A DNA stretch of 64,000 nt from Bacteroidota bacterium (GTDB lineage: Bacteria; Bacteroidota; Bacteroidia; Chitinophagales; Saprospiraceae). Where the stretch lies: assembly GCA_029557915.1 (NCBI GenBank), contig JAKQHS010000122.1, forward strand, positions 1-64,000, in the 5' to 3' direction. This document shows positions 53,535 to 59,937 of the stretch, piece by piece. The notes below the pieces were generated by a model that saw only the letters and a list, made by a program, of their open reading frames with translations, was not told the origin of the DNA and did not search any database. Made by a program: the position numbers and the translations under genes. How positions within the stretch are numbered: position 1 is the first letter of the stretch; each line of letters starts with the position of its first letter.

Positions 53535-54314
53535 TTATACTCCTACGGGGGCCTGTTGCCTTTGCAGCAATTCCGTGGCCAGGTTCAGAAAATTGATGGT
53601 CCCTTTTCCCGCGGCATCGTACAACAAGACCGGTTTGTGCACGCTGGGCGCTTCGCCGATCTTGGAATTCCGGTGGATGATGGTGTTGAAGATATAGTCC
53701 TGTGCATTGCTGCGCAGTTCATGAATGACCAGGTTGGCGAGGCGCAGGCGCTGATCGTACATCGACAGGACGATGCCTTCGATTTCCAGGCCCGGGTTCA
53801 GGTTTTCCCTGACTATGGAAATGGTCCGTTTGAGCCGGCTGAGGCCCTCCAGGGCGAAGATCTCACATTGAATGGGGATCAGTACGGAATGCGCGGCGAC
53901 GAGGGCGTTTATGGTGATGAGGCCCAGGGAAGGCAGGCAATCGATCAGAATAAAATCGTAGCGGTGGCTGATTTTATCCAGGATGTTTTTTAATATGAAC
54001 TCCCGCCGGTCCTTGTACACCATTTCGATTTCCGCGCCTACCAGGTCGGGATGGGAGGGCAGGATCCAGAGGTTGGGGGTTTCGGTTTGCAGGATCACAG
54101 CGTCCGGGTCGGCGCCGTTGATCATACAGTCGTAGAGGGAGAGGGCCAGATCATCCACCTGGACGCCCACTCCTGAGCCGGCATTGGCCTGGGGATCGGC
54201 ATCCACGAGCAGCACTTTTTTTTCCAGGATGGCCAGGCTGGCTGCCAGGTTGATGGCCGTGGTGGTTTTACCCACCCCGCCTTTTTGATTCGCTATGGTG
54301 ATGATTTTTGCCAT
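53535..54314 (-). CDS. parA: Chromosome-partitioning ATPase ParA/Soj
   Basis: The 259-residue P-loop ATPase has the deviant Walker [15 protein letters not shown] at 11-24, [11 protein letters not shown], and the Walker B region [23 protein letters not shown]. It drives segregation of replicated origins with ParB. TAATTTTG (54343-54336) is the promoter -7 element, 21 bases before the ATG. A chromosomal rather than plasmid parAB is supported by the DUF5683 neighbour. Confidence 0.95.
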   Translation of the reverse strand: MAKIITIANQKGGVGKTTTAINLAASLAILEKKVLLVDADPQANAGSGVGVQVDDLALSLYDCMINGADPDAVILQTETPNLWILPSHPDLVGAEIEMVYKDRREFILKNILDKISHRYDFILIDCLPSLGLITINALVAAHSVLIPIQCEIFALEGLSRLKRTISIVRENLNPGLEIEGIVLSMYDQRLRLANLVIHELRSNAQDYIFNTIIHRNSKIGEAPSVHKPVLLYDAAGKGTINFLNLATELLQRQQAPVGV

Positions 54315-54335
54315 GTCCGGATTCCTGAACGTTTA

Positions 54336-54343
54336 CAAAATTA
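54336..54343 (-). promoter_or_regulatory. -7 element TAATTTTG of parA
   Basis: On the minus strand TAATTTTG matches TAnnTTTG exactly; no clear -33 partner. Confidence 0.5.
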
Positions 54344-54485
54344 CATTTTTTGCGTCTTAGTTTAAGGAGGGCAGGGGGGATGGGGGTATCCTCTCAGCCT
54401 GTCCCACAATCCTTCCCTGATCCAAACTCCCTTCCTATCCTCAGAATCATTATGTTCGTAATTCTAATTATCAATTCATAAAGCC

Positions 54486-55274
54486 ATGGAATCCAACTAC
54501 TCTTACCTCCAGGTGGAAATCACGAACGGTATCCTCATCGCCAGGATCGACCGGCCTAAGGCCTTGAATGCCCTCAATACCCAAGTCTTTGCCGAATTGG
54601 GAAATCTGATCTCAGTCTTTGCACCAGGTATCCAGGGCCTGAAAGGTATAGTCATCACCGGTTCTGGGGACAGGGCTTTTGCCGCTGGTGCCGATATCAG
54701 TGAATTCACCGGGATAGGCACTGGAAAAGCCAAAGAATTCCTCACTCCCGGCAACGTGGTGCTGAGGCAGATCGAGACCTTTCACCGTCCGGTGATTGCT
54801 GCCGTGAATGGTTTTGCCCTGGGCGGGGGATGTGAACTGGCCATGGCTTGTCATCTTCGCATCGCGGGTGAAAAGGCCCGGTTCGGCTTGCCCGAAGCCA
54901 GTCTCGGCATCCTGCCCGGTTACGGAGGCACCCAGCGGCTCCCTCAACTGATCGGCAAATCAAAAGCCCTGGAAATGATGCTCACCGGGGATATGATCAC
55001 CGCCGAAGAAGCTTTCCGCCTGGGCCTGGTCAACCACCTGACCGAAGCGGGAAAAGAGACTGAAAAAGCGATCGAGATTATCGAGAAGATAAGCAGCCGG
55101 GGCCCCTTGTCCATTCAAAGGATCATCGCCGCAGTAAACACTTATTATCCGCACCTGGAAGCCGGCATTGATGAAGAGGGCAATCATTTCCGCGATCTGG
55201 CCGACACGGCGGATTTCAGGGAAGGGGTAGCGGCTTTTTTGGGAAAGAGGAAGGCGGTTTTTGAAGGGAAATAG
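54486..55274 (+). CDS. Enoyl-CoA hydratase/isomerase family protein
   Basis: The 262-residue crotonase-fold enzyme has RIDRPKALNALNTQVF, the oxyanion-hole segments GDRAFAAGADISEF and GFALGGGCELAMACHLRIA, catalytic Glu in PEASLGILPGYGGTQRLPQLIG, and the second catalytic-site Glu expected near 130. It probably hydrates 2-enoyl-CoA in fatty-acid oxidation. It is the last chromosomal-type gene before the cassette island. Confidence 0.93.
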   Translation: MESNYSYLQVEITNGILIARIDRPKALNALNTQVFAELGNLISVFAPGIQGLKGIVITGSGDRAFAAGADISEFTGIGTGKAKEFLTPGNVVLRQIETFHRPVIAAVNGFALGGGCELAMACHLRIAGEKARFGLPEASLGILPGYGGTQRLPQLIGKSKALEMMLTGDMITAEEAFRLGLVNHLTEAGKETEKAIEIIEKISSRGPLSIQRIIAAVNTYYPHLEAGIDEEGNHFRDLADTADFREGVAAFLGKRKAVFEGK

Positions 55275-55330
55275 GGGAGCATACCGTCAAAAATGGGTTA
55301 AATTGTCTCAAAGTTTTTGGTTATGACATG

Positions 55331-55499
55331 ACCGGTAACGTTGGTGTATGTGACGTTGCGGGCCTGGAGGGCAAATGAAGGAGGCACGACTGATTTGCCC
55401 GACTACTCCGAAACTGTCCCACGAGACCGAACGTTATTTGAAACGGAAGCTACAACTTTACCTTAATCCCCGCAATGGCACATACATTGTGTTGGCGGT
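55331..55499. repeat. attC-like palindrome E0 (left edge of island)
   Basis: Outer cores are ACCGGTAAC (55331-55339) and GTTGGCGGT (55491-55499). Inside them lie 18-base arms, TGTATGTGACGTTGCGGG and the inverse complement of TGTATGTGCCATTGCGGG, with two mismatches. The arm spacers differ by one base. The loop is about 105 bases and has no gene; an apparent short frame across it is not credible. Confidence 0.7.
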
Positions 55500-55645
55500 T
55501 CGTTGTTCCGTAGTCAGCGTAAACCAAGTAATATGTCATTACAAAACAAGTCTCATAATCCTACAATCGTCATTTTTCAAACCCTCTTGTCCTTTATATT
55601 GGACGTCCAAACTAGATGTTACTGGTTATAGTGTTGATTGAAATT

Positions 55646-55828
55646 TTACTTTCCGTTCTTTACAGCGCTAAATATTGCACCAACAACAACACCCACAGCT
55701 AGTCCAATCCCTACGCCTAATGAGGTATTTCCCGAATAAGCACCGTAGGCGGCCCCCAATGCGATTCCAAGACCAATCCAAATAGCTATACTATTTCTTG
55801 ATTTTCTATCTGTCGATTTTGTTTCCAT
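55646..55828 (-). CDS. Small glycine-zipper membrane protein (cassette 1)
   Basis: From ATG 55828 the protein has 60 residues: a polar N-terminus with Lys/Arg, then SIAIWIGLGIALGAAYGAYSG and LGVGIGLAVGVVVGAIFSA, two helices with GxxxG spacing and a basic end. Glycine-zipper proteins insert in membranes and may oligomerise. It is the only gene of its cassette. A longer frame starting at 55888 would run through the cassette end, so the shorter start is preferred. Confidence 0.7.
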   Translation of the reverse strand: METKSTDRKSRNSIAIWIGLGIALGAAYGAYSGNTSLGVGIGLAVGVVVGAIFSAVKNGK

Positions 55829-55880
55829 ATTTTTTTGTTTAAGAATTATACCATCGATTCTAATGAGTCCTCGGACAATG

Positions 55881-56077
55881 ACCGCCAACGGTTCGGGGCT
55901 TTGCGAAGTGGCGAAAATAGAAGTACGAGCTTTCGATTTAGCACAACAGTAGCATAAGCCATTTTCTATTTGCTAAATTACAAAAAAGGAAATAAAAATG
56001 GCTTATGCGGTGATAGAATTACTGACGTTGAATTTAGCACTTAACCCGCCATTTCGCCAAACCCTTGTTATAGGCAG
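55881..56077. repeat. attC-like palindrome E1
   Basis: Cores are ACCGCCAAC (55881-55889) and GTTATAGGC (56069-56077). The arms TTTGCGAAGTGGCG and CGCCATTTCGCCAAA pair with few mismatches, and the AAC-side arm is 4 bases longer. The loop holds a second inverted repeat, GCATAAGCCATTTT (from 55952) against AAAATGGCTTATGC (to 56008), possibly a small inserted element. Confidence 0.75.
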
Positions 56078-56082
56078 CCTTT

Positions 56083-56616
56083 TTAGTTGTTATTAAGTTT
56101 TAGTTTCATCATTATGTCCGTTTGTTCGTCATTGCCTAACTTGAAAATATGTTTGTCAAATTCTACGAAACCATTTTTCTTGTAAAAATTTATTGCTCGT
56201 GGGTTTTCTTCCCAAACGCCTAACCAAACATAGTCAGAATTGTGTTGTTCTGCAATTTCAATTGCTTTATCATAAAGAATTTGTCCAACTTTCTTTCCGT
56301 GAAATTCTTTTGGAACGTAAATCCTTTCAATTTCAAGCGCTTTGTTGTCTTTTAATTCTGTTTGAGATGCTCCGAAATTTACTTTTAAGTAGCCGATTAT
56401 TTTGTCTTCAATTTTTGCAAAATAAAATTCAGAGTTTTGGTCTGTGAGTTCTTCTGTCAATTTGGTTTCGCTAAAACTTTCGTCTAAGTATTTTTGCATA
56501 TCTTCTTTAGTGTTTGAACCTGCAAAAGTTTCATAAAAAGTTTTTCTTCCTATTTCCTGTAATTGTTGAATGTCATTTAGCGTAACTTTCTGTACTTGTA
56601 CTGATATATTTTCCAT
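56083..56616 (-). CDS. GNAT family N-acetyltransferase (cassette 2)
   Basis: The 177-residue protein has the GNAT acetyl-CoA site ALEIERIYVPKEFHGKKVGQILYDKAIEIA near 90-120 and WLGVWEENPRAINFYKKNGF near 140, resembling PaiA-type acetyltransferases that act on polyamines or amines. It is the last of four leftward genes and ends 6 bases inside the cassette boundary. The AT-rich, Lys-rich composition is unlike the chromosome around it. Confidence 0.85.
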   Translation of the reverse strand: MENISVQVQKVTLNDIQQLQEIGRKTFYETFAGSNTKEDMQKYLDESFSETKLTEELTDQNSEFYFAKIEDKIIGYLKVNFGASQTELKDNKALEIERIYVPKEFHGKKVGQILYDKAIEIAEQHNSDYVWLGVWEENPRAINFYKKNGFVEFDKHIFKLGNDEQTDIMMKLKLNNN

Positions 56617-56625
56617 TGTTTTATT

Positions 56626-57084
56626 TTATTGAATATTCCATTCATAATTCAACCATTCTTTATTCTCATTTGCTCCTAATCTCTCGTAAAACCTTTGTCC
56701 TGCTTCATTCCAAGATGCAACTGTCCATTTAATCTGTGAACAATTATTTTCTTTTGCTTCATTTTTTAAAACAGTCATTAGCTGCTCTCCGATTTTTTGC
56801 CCTCTGTAATTTTCATCTACATACAATTCTTTCATATAAATAGCAGGTTTGTTCTGGGCTGTGTAAGGAAGATAATAATACACCAACATTCCTGCAATTT
56901 TACTATTGTTTTCCGCAACAATACAATGAAAATCAGGTGGTTTTTTTTTAAAACCACTATTTCTGACAATTTCCGGTGTAATGGCAAATGAATTAATATA
57001 CTTTTCAAAAATTGCCAATTCTTTCATTAACCGCCAAAGTTGTTCACTGTCTTCTACTTCTGCTTTTCGTATTGTGATATTCAT
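56626..57084 (-). CDS. GNAT acetyltransferase, spermidine/spermine-acetyltransferase-like (cassette 2)
   Basis: The 152-residue protein has IRKAEVEDSEQLWRLMKELAIFEKY, the acetyl-CoA block IYMKELYVDENYRGQKIGEQLMTVLKNEA and WNEAGQRFYERLGA. The N-terminus and YYYLPYTAQNKPAIYMKELYV resemble diamine/polyamine acetyltransferases (SSAT type). It begins 18 bases after the SMR gene and ends 9 bases before the second GNAT. Confidence 0.88.
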   Translation of the reverse strand: MNITIRKAEVEDSEQLWRLMKELAIFEKYINSFAITPEIVRNSGFKKKPPDFHCIVAENNSKIAGMLVYYYLPYTAQNKPAIYMKELYVDENYRGQKIGEQLMTVLKNEAKENNCSQIKWTVASWNEAGQRFYERLGANENKEWLNYEWNIQ

Positions 57085-57102
57085 TTTGTAAATTTAATTT
57101 AT

Positions 57103-57432
57103 TTAATGTACCGAAACAGCTTTAAGCCCAACGATTGAGCCAATTAAAGTAGTCAGAAACAGTATTCGTAAGAAGGTTGCGGGTTCTTTAAATACAAAAA
57201 TCCCTACTAAAACTGTTCCTACGGCTCCGATACCTGTCCAGACGGCATAAGCTGTTCCGATTGGTAATGTTTGAGTAGCTTTAACAAGAAGCCCCATACT
57301 GATGGCAAGAGTAACTAAAAACCCTCCATACCATAAATACATTTCGTTTCCTGTTGTTCCTTTTGCTTTACCTAAACAAAAGGCAAAAGCGACTTCAAAT
57401 AAACCAGCAATCACTAAAATAATCCAATTCAT
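57103..57432 (-). CDS. Small multidrug resistance (SMR) efflux protein (cassette 2)
   Basis: The 109-residue protein has four membrane helices. The membrane Glu of NWIILVIAGLFEVAFAF (E13) and the GTAYAVWTGIGAVGTVLVGI helix are the SMR signatures; the sequence is of the SugE/Gdx type, which exports guanidinium, rather than EmrE, but this is not certain. SMR genes are frequent integron cassettes (qac genes). Confidence 0.9.
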   Translation of the reverse strand: MNWIILVIAGLFEVAFAFCLGKAKGTTGNEMYLWYGGFLVTLAISMGLLVKATQTLPIGTAYAVWTGIGAVGTVLVGIFVFKEPATFLRILFLTTLIGSIVGLKAVSVH

Positions 57433-57508
57433 TTTCTCTAATTTTTTGCTTTCAAAATTCGGAAATGAAATTGAAAGAAAATTTTACAAATGATAAAAAA
57501 TGAACTAG

Positions 57509-58072
57509 CTATTTTATTTCTGCTCTTATTCTGCTTAAACTAACTTGTGTTATTCCCAAATATGAAGCTATGTGTCCTAATTGAACCCGTTGAATTAGGT
57601 CGGGATTATCTTTTAGAATTTCTTTGTAACGTTCTTTTGCAGTTCGGAATTGTCGGGAAATAAGACGTTCTTCTGTTTTTAAAAGCTCCTGTTCGGCAAA
57701 TCTTCGCCCCCAATTTGCAATATGAATGTCTTCGTCAAAAAGTTTTTTAAGGCTTTTTGTTTTCAGTTCATACAGTTTGCAACTTTCCAACAATTCAATA
57801 TCTTCATATCCTTTCTGATTTGAAACATAACTTTTCATAGAAATAATTGTATCTCCCTCTTTTCCAAACCAAAAAGTTATTTCGTTGTCGGTTGTTTTAG
57901 AATAACCTCTGACAATTCCTTGTTTAATAAAGTAGATATTGTTTTCGATTTTGTCTGCTCTTAACAAGATATGTCCCTTTGAAAAACCCACTTCATCAAT
58001 ATGCTTTTTAAGCGTCTGCTTAGATGTTTGTGGCAATATATATATGTTGTCAAGAATGTTGTCTATATTCAT
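57509..58072 (-). CDS. Crp/Fnr-type transcriptional regulator (cassette 2)
   Basis: From ATG 58072 the protein has 187 residues: a cyclic-nucleotide-binding-like beta roll (FSKGHILLRADKIENNIYFIKQGIVRGYSKT) and a C-terminal helix-turn-helix (LGHIASYLGITQVSLSRIRAEI). The ligand-binding residues of Crp are not conserved, as usual for this Bacteroidota subfamily. The longer frame from 58165 runs through palindrome E2 and is not used. It is the first gene of the cassette and may control the SMR and GNAT genes behind it. Confidence 0.85.
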   Translation of the reverse strand: MNIDNILDNIYILPQTSKQTLKKHIDEVGFSKGHILLRADKIENNIYFIKQGIVRGYSKTTDNEITFWFGKEGDTIISMKSYVSNQKGYEDIELLESCKLYELKTKSLKKLFDEDIHIANWGRRFAEQELLKTEERLISRQFRTAKERYKEILKDNPDLIQRVQLGHIASYLGITQVSLSRIRAEIK

Positions 58073-58093
58073 TTGAGGGGTTTCGGTAAGGTT

Positions 58094-58228
58094 GCCTATA
58101 ACGGACCAGAGCTTGGCGCCGTGGCCGTTATATCGGTTGCTGCGTGTAGAACGACTAAATTGCAATTTCGGAGCAGAATTATCAATACCAACTACTCAGC
58201 GGCCATGTCGCTAAGCTCGTGTTATGCG
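58094..58228. repeat. attC-like palindrome E2
   Basis: Cores are GCCTATAAC (58094-58102) and GTTATGCG (58221-58228). The arms GAGCTTGGCGCCGTGGCCG and the inverse complement of GAGCTTAGCGACATGGCCG agree at 16 of 19 positions; the AAC-side spacer is 4 bases longer. The loop is about 75 bases. Confidence 0.75.
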
Positions 58229-58271
58229 GGGTTGCCATATTTAGAAATATTCCCCGTCCTGATTTGTTGCT

Positions 58272-58441
58272 ATGAAAAACGCAAATGTTGAGTCCCACGA
58301 CAAATACACTTTCCTCGGAGCGCACCGCCGGGCATGGGATGCCCTCAATAAGCGATGGAAGATTGAGCCACCGGGACGGCAGATCTCAACGGGAAGGAAA
58401 TGACGGGCGAAGAGAAAGATTACGAAGCGGAATTAGAGTAG
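58272..58441 (+). pseudogene. Possible small protein gene of cassette 3, apparently frameshifted
   Basis: ATG 58272 opens a frame of 43 codons (KYTFLGAHRRAWDALNKRW, KIEPPG) ending at TGA 58401. A shift near 58381 would continue as DLNGKEMTGEEKDYEAELE to TAG 58439, and the second part also has its own ATG at 58400. Charge pattern suggests a real small protein that lost its frame, but no family is recognised. It reads opposite to the other cassette genes. Confidence 0.35.
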
Positions 58442-58453
58442 TTTCGACAATCT

Positions 58454-58589
58454 CGCATAACGTTTTGCGGCTTGGCGTAGTGGCGGATTTTTACCACAGA
58501 TGTTGATACGAAGCACAACTGTTTGTTGACCCACAAAACTGTCAACCGAAGCACTGAACCCGCCATTACGCCAAACCGCTGTTAGTGGC
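58454..58589. repeat. attC-like palindrome E3
   Basis: Cores are CGCATAAC (58454-58461) and GTTAGTGGC (58581-58589). The arms GCGGCTTGGCGTAGTGGCGG and the inverse complement of GCGGTTTGGCGTAATGGCGG agree at 18 of 20; the AAC-side spacer is 4 bases longer, as in E1 and E2. Confidence 0.78.
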
Positions 58590-58611
58590 TGGGCTTCTTT
58601 GCTTTCTGTCG

Positions 58612-58818
58612 TTAGCAACATTTCTTGTCTTGTTGTATTGGCGGACATTTTACACTTCCGTAACTACAATAAACACAACAATCTCCTTGTTTTGGTTTCA
58701 GAACGGTCTTGCAATTTTCACATTCGTAAAAATATTGGCAGGCATCAGTCGGCATAGTTTCTTCTTTCTTATGTCTGCAGTTTGGGCAAGTAATTGTTGA
58801 TTGTAATATGATTTCCAT
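58612..58818 (-). CDS. GDCCVxC-domain small cysteine-rich protein (cassette 4)
   Basis: The 68-residue protein has CPNC at 11-14, C27, CENC at 33-36, then GDCCVYCSYGS at 45-55 and CC at the end. The GDCCVxC signature names a small family often found beside mercury or arsenic genes, some members with selenocysteine; here the site is Cys with no in-frame TGA. It probably binds metal in the cytoplasm. It starts at the stop of merTP. Confidence 0.88.
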   Translation of the reverse strand: MEIILQSTITCPNCRHKKEETMPTDACQYFYECENCKTVLKPKQGDCCVYCSYGSVKCPPIQQDKKCC

Positions 58819-59417
58819 TATTTCTCTTTTTTGTCTGTTACTGAATAACCTGTTGATTTAATCGCTTTCTCAATTTCGGCAGTTGAAGTTTTTGAATTGT
58901 CAAACTCTATGATAGCGTTTCCACTTTCATAGGACGCTGTTGATTTGATTATGCCCGTTAACTTATTCACTTCGTGGTTTACGTGTTCTTCGCAACTTGC
59001 ACAAGTCATTCCGATAATGGTAAACTCAACTGTCTGAATATTTGTTTTGTCAACAACAATTACTTGCTTCTCTGTCTTTGAATAGAAAATATGAGCATAC
59101 ATTGGAAAGGCAAGCATAAGTCCTGCGAAAACTGTTACAATACCGAGAAACATTTTGCTTTGTGTGAATTTCGGTTTCTCGTCCGTTTCACAATTGCAGT
59201 CAATTTGTTTTTTTGGTTTTAGTTTTTGATACCAAGCGAAACCAAGCACTAAAATTGTCAAGCCGATGAAGTAGGGTCTTGCCGGCTCAAGCCAAGAAAA
59301 AGTAGAAGCAAGTCCGCTTGTCCCTGCTACAAGTGCTAAAACAGGTGTAATGCAACAAAGTGAAGCTGCAATTGCGGTAAAAAGTCCTGCACCTAAAATT
59401 TTGTTTTCTGATTTCAT
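58818..59417 (-). CDS. Mercuric transport fusion protein MerTP (cassette 4)
   Basis: The 199-residue protein joins a MerT-like membrane part, with the Cys pair SLCCITP at 21-22 and the block LEPARPYFIGLTILVLGFAWYQ, to a C-terminal MerP-like heavy-metal domain with GMTCASC at 136-142. A cytoplasmic CNC lies at 74-76. It would pass Hg(II) inward to a reductase, but no merA is present, so its role may be other soft metals or an incomplete mer set. It overlaps the regulator gene by 4 bases. Confidence 0.88.
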   Translation of the reverse strand: MKSENKILGAGLFTAIAASLCCITPVLALVAGTSGLASTFSWLEPARPYFIGLTILVLGFAWYQKLKPKKQIDCNCETDEKPKFTQSKMFLGIVTVFAGLMLAFPMYAHIFYSKTEKQVIVVDKTNIQTVEFTIIGMTCASCEEHVNHEVNKLTGIIKSTASYESGNAIIEFDNSKTSTAEIEKAIKSTGYSVTDKKEK

Positions 59418-59788
59418 ATTGTTTCCAAGATTTTGTTTTCGTCAAGAATTTTGAAAAACGGTTTAAGCATATTTTCATACTCCTTTGTCAATGAGTAAAA
59501 AATAGTTTGTGCTTGTCTTTCCGTTTCAATTAGTTTTCGGTCTTTTAGTTTTCGTAGGTGTTGCGAAACTGCGGAAATTGTCATACCGAGAATGTCGCTT
59601 AGGTCGCAAACGCAAAGCTGTTTTTCTTCATAAAGCAGATACAAAATTTTCAGTCTTACGTTGTTACCTGCCAATTCAAGTCCTTGTGATAAGTAGTCAA
59701 AAGTTCCATTGAGTTCTGAAACCCTGTCTTTACAGCGATTGATTTGTTTAATGTCCGCCTGTTGTCTAATGCAAGAAATGTTGTCCAT
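59414..59788 (-). CDS. ArsR-family metal-sensing repressor (cassette 4)
   Basis: The 124-residue winged-helix protein has LCVCDL at 58-63, the alpha-3 metal site of ArsR/CadC proteins, an extra N-terminal Cys6 and the recognition helix ISAVSQHLRKLKDRKLI. It most likely represses itself and merTP until metal binds. The ATG lies 3 bases after the promoter's -7 element, so the mRNA is probably leaderless. Confidence 0.9.
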   Translation of the reverse strand: MDNISCIRQQADIKQINRCKDRVSELNGTFDYLSQGLELAGNNVRLKILYLLYEEKQLCVCDLSDILGMTISAVSQHLRKLKDRKLIETERQAQTIFYSLTKEYENMLKPFFKILDENKILETI

Positions 59789-59791
59789 ACG

Positions 59792-59822
59792 GCAAAGTTA
59801 GTCAATTTGTTTATTTAAGCAA
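59792..59822 (-). promoter_or_regulatory. Textbook Bacteroidota promoter TTTG-N19-TAACTTTG with overlapping operator-like inverted repeat
   Basis: On the minus strand TTTG (59822-59819) and TAACTTTG (59799-59792) are spaced by exactly 19 bases. The inverted repeat AGCA-AA-TGCT at 59817-59826 covers the -33 element and is a candidate ArsR operator. It drives the arsR-merTP-GDCCVxC cassette. Confidence 0.7.
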
Positions 59823-59887
59823 ATGCTAAAATACAAAATGTCAAAATAAACCCGATTTTGTCTGTCGGGTTGTGTCGTCTTGGCCTT

Positions 59888-59896
59888 GCCACTAAC
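59888..59896. other. Right-edge core GCCACTAAC, possible attI-like junction
   Basis: GCCACTAAC is the exact inverse complement of the cassette-4 start GTTAGTGGC. Beyond AAC the sequence does not form the second arm seen in E0-E3, so this is either the attachment site where the first cassette joins the recombinase side or a decayed palindrome. It lies 42 bases from the recombinase stop codon. Confidence 0.5.
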
Positions 59897-59937
59897 ATTT
59901 GTGTTTACGCAATATTTCACAAAGCTACCTGTATCAT

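Noticed and set aside
55375-55641. Small rightward frame of 88 codons at the left edge of the island
   Set aside because: It runs through the loop and right arm of palindrome E0 and shows no protein-like pattern.
58612-58818. Selenoprotein reading of the GDCCVxC gene
   Set aside because: All family Cys positions are encoded by TGC/TGT and no in-frame TGA interrupts the gene.
58818-59788. Complete mer operon
   Set aside because: merA and merB are absent; only the regulator, the MerTP fusion and the GDCCVxC protein are present.
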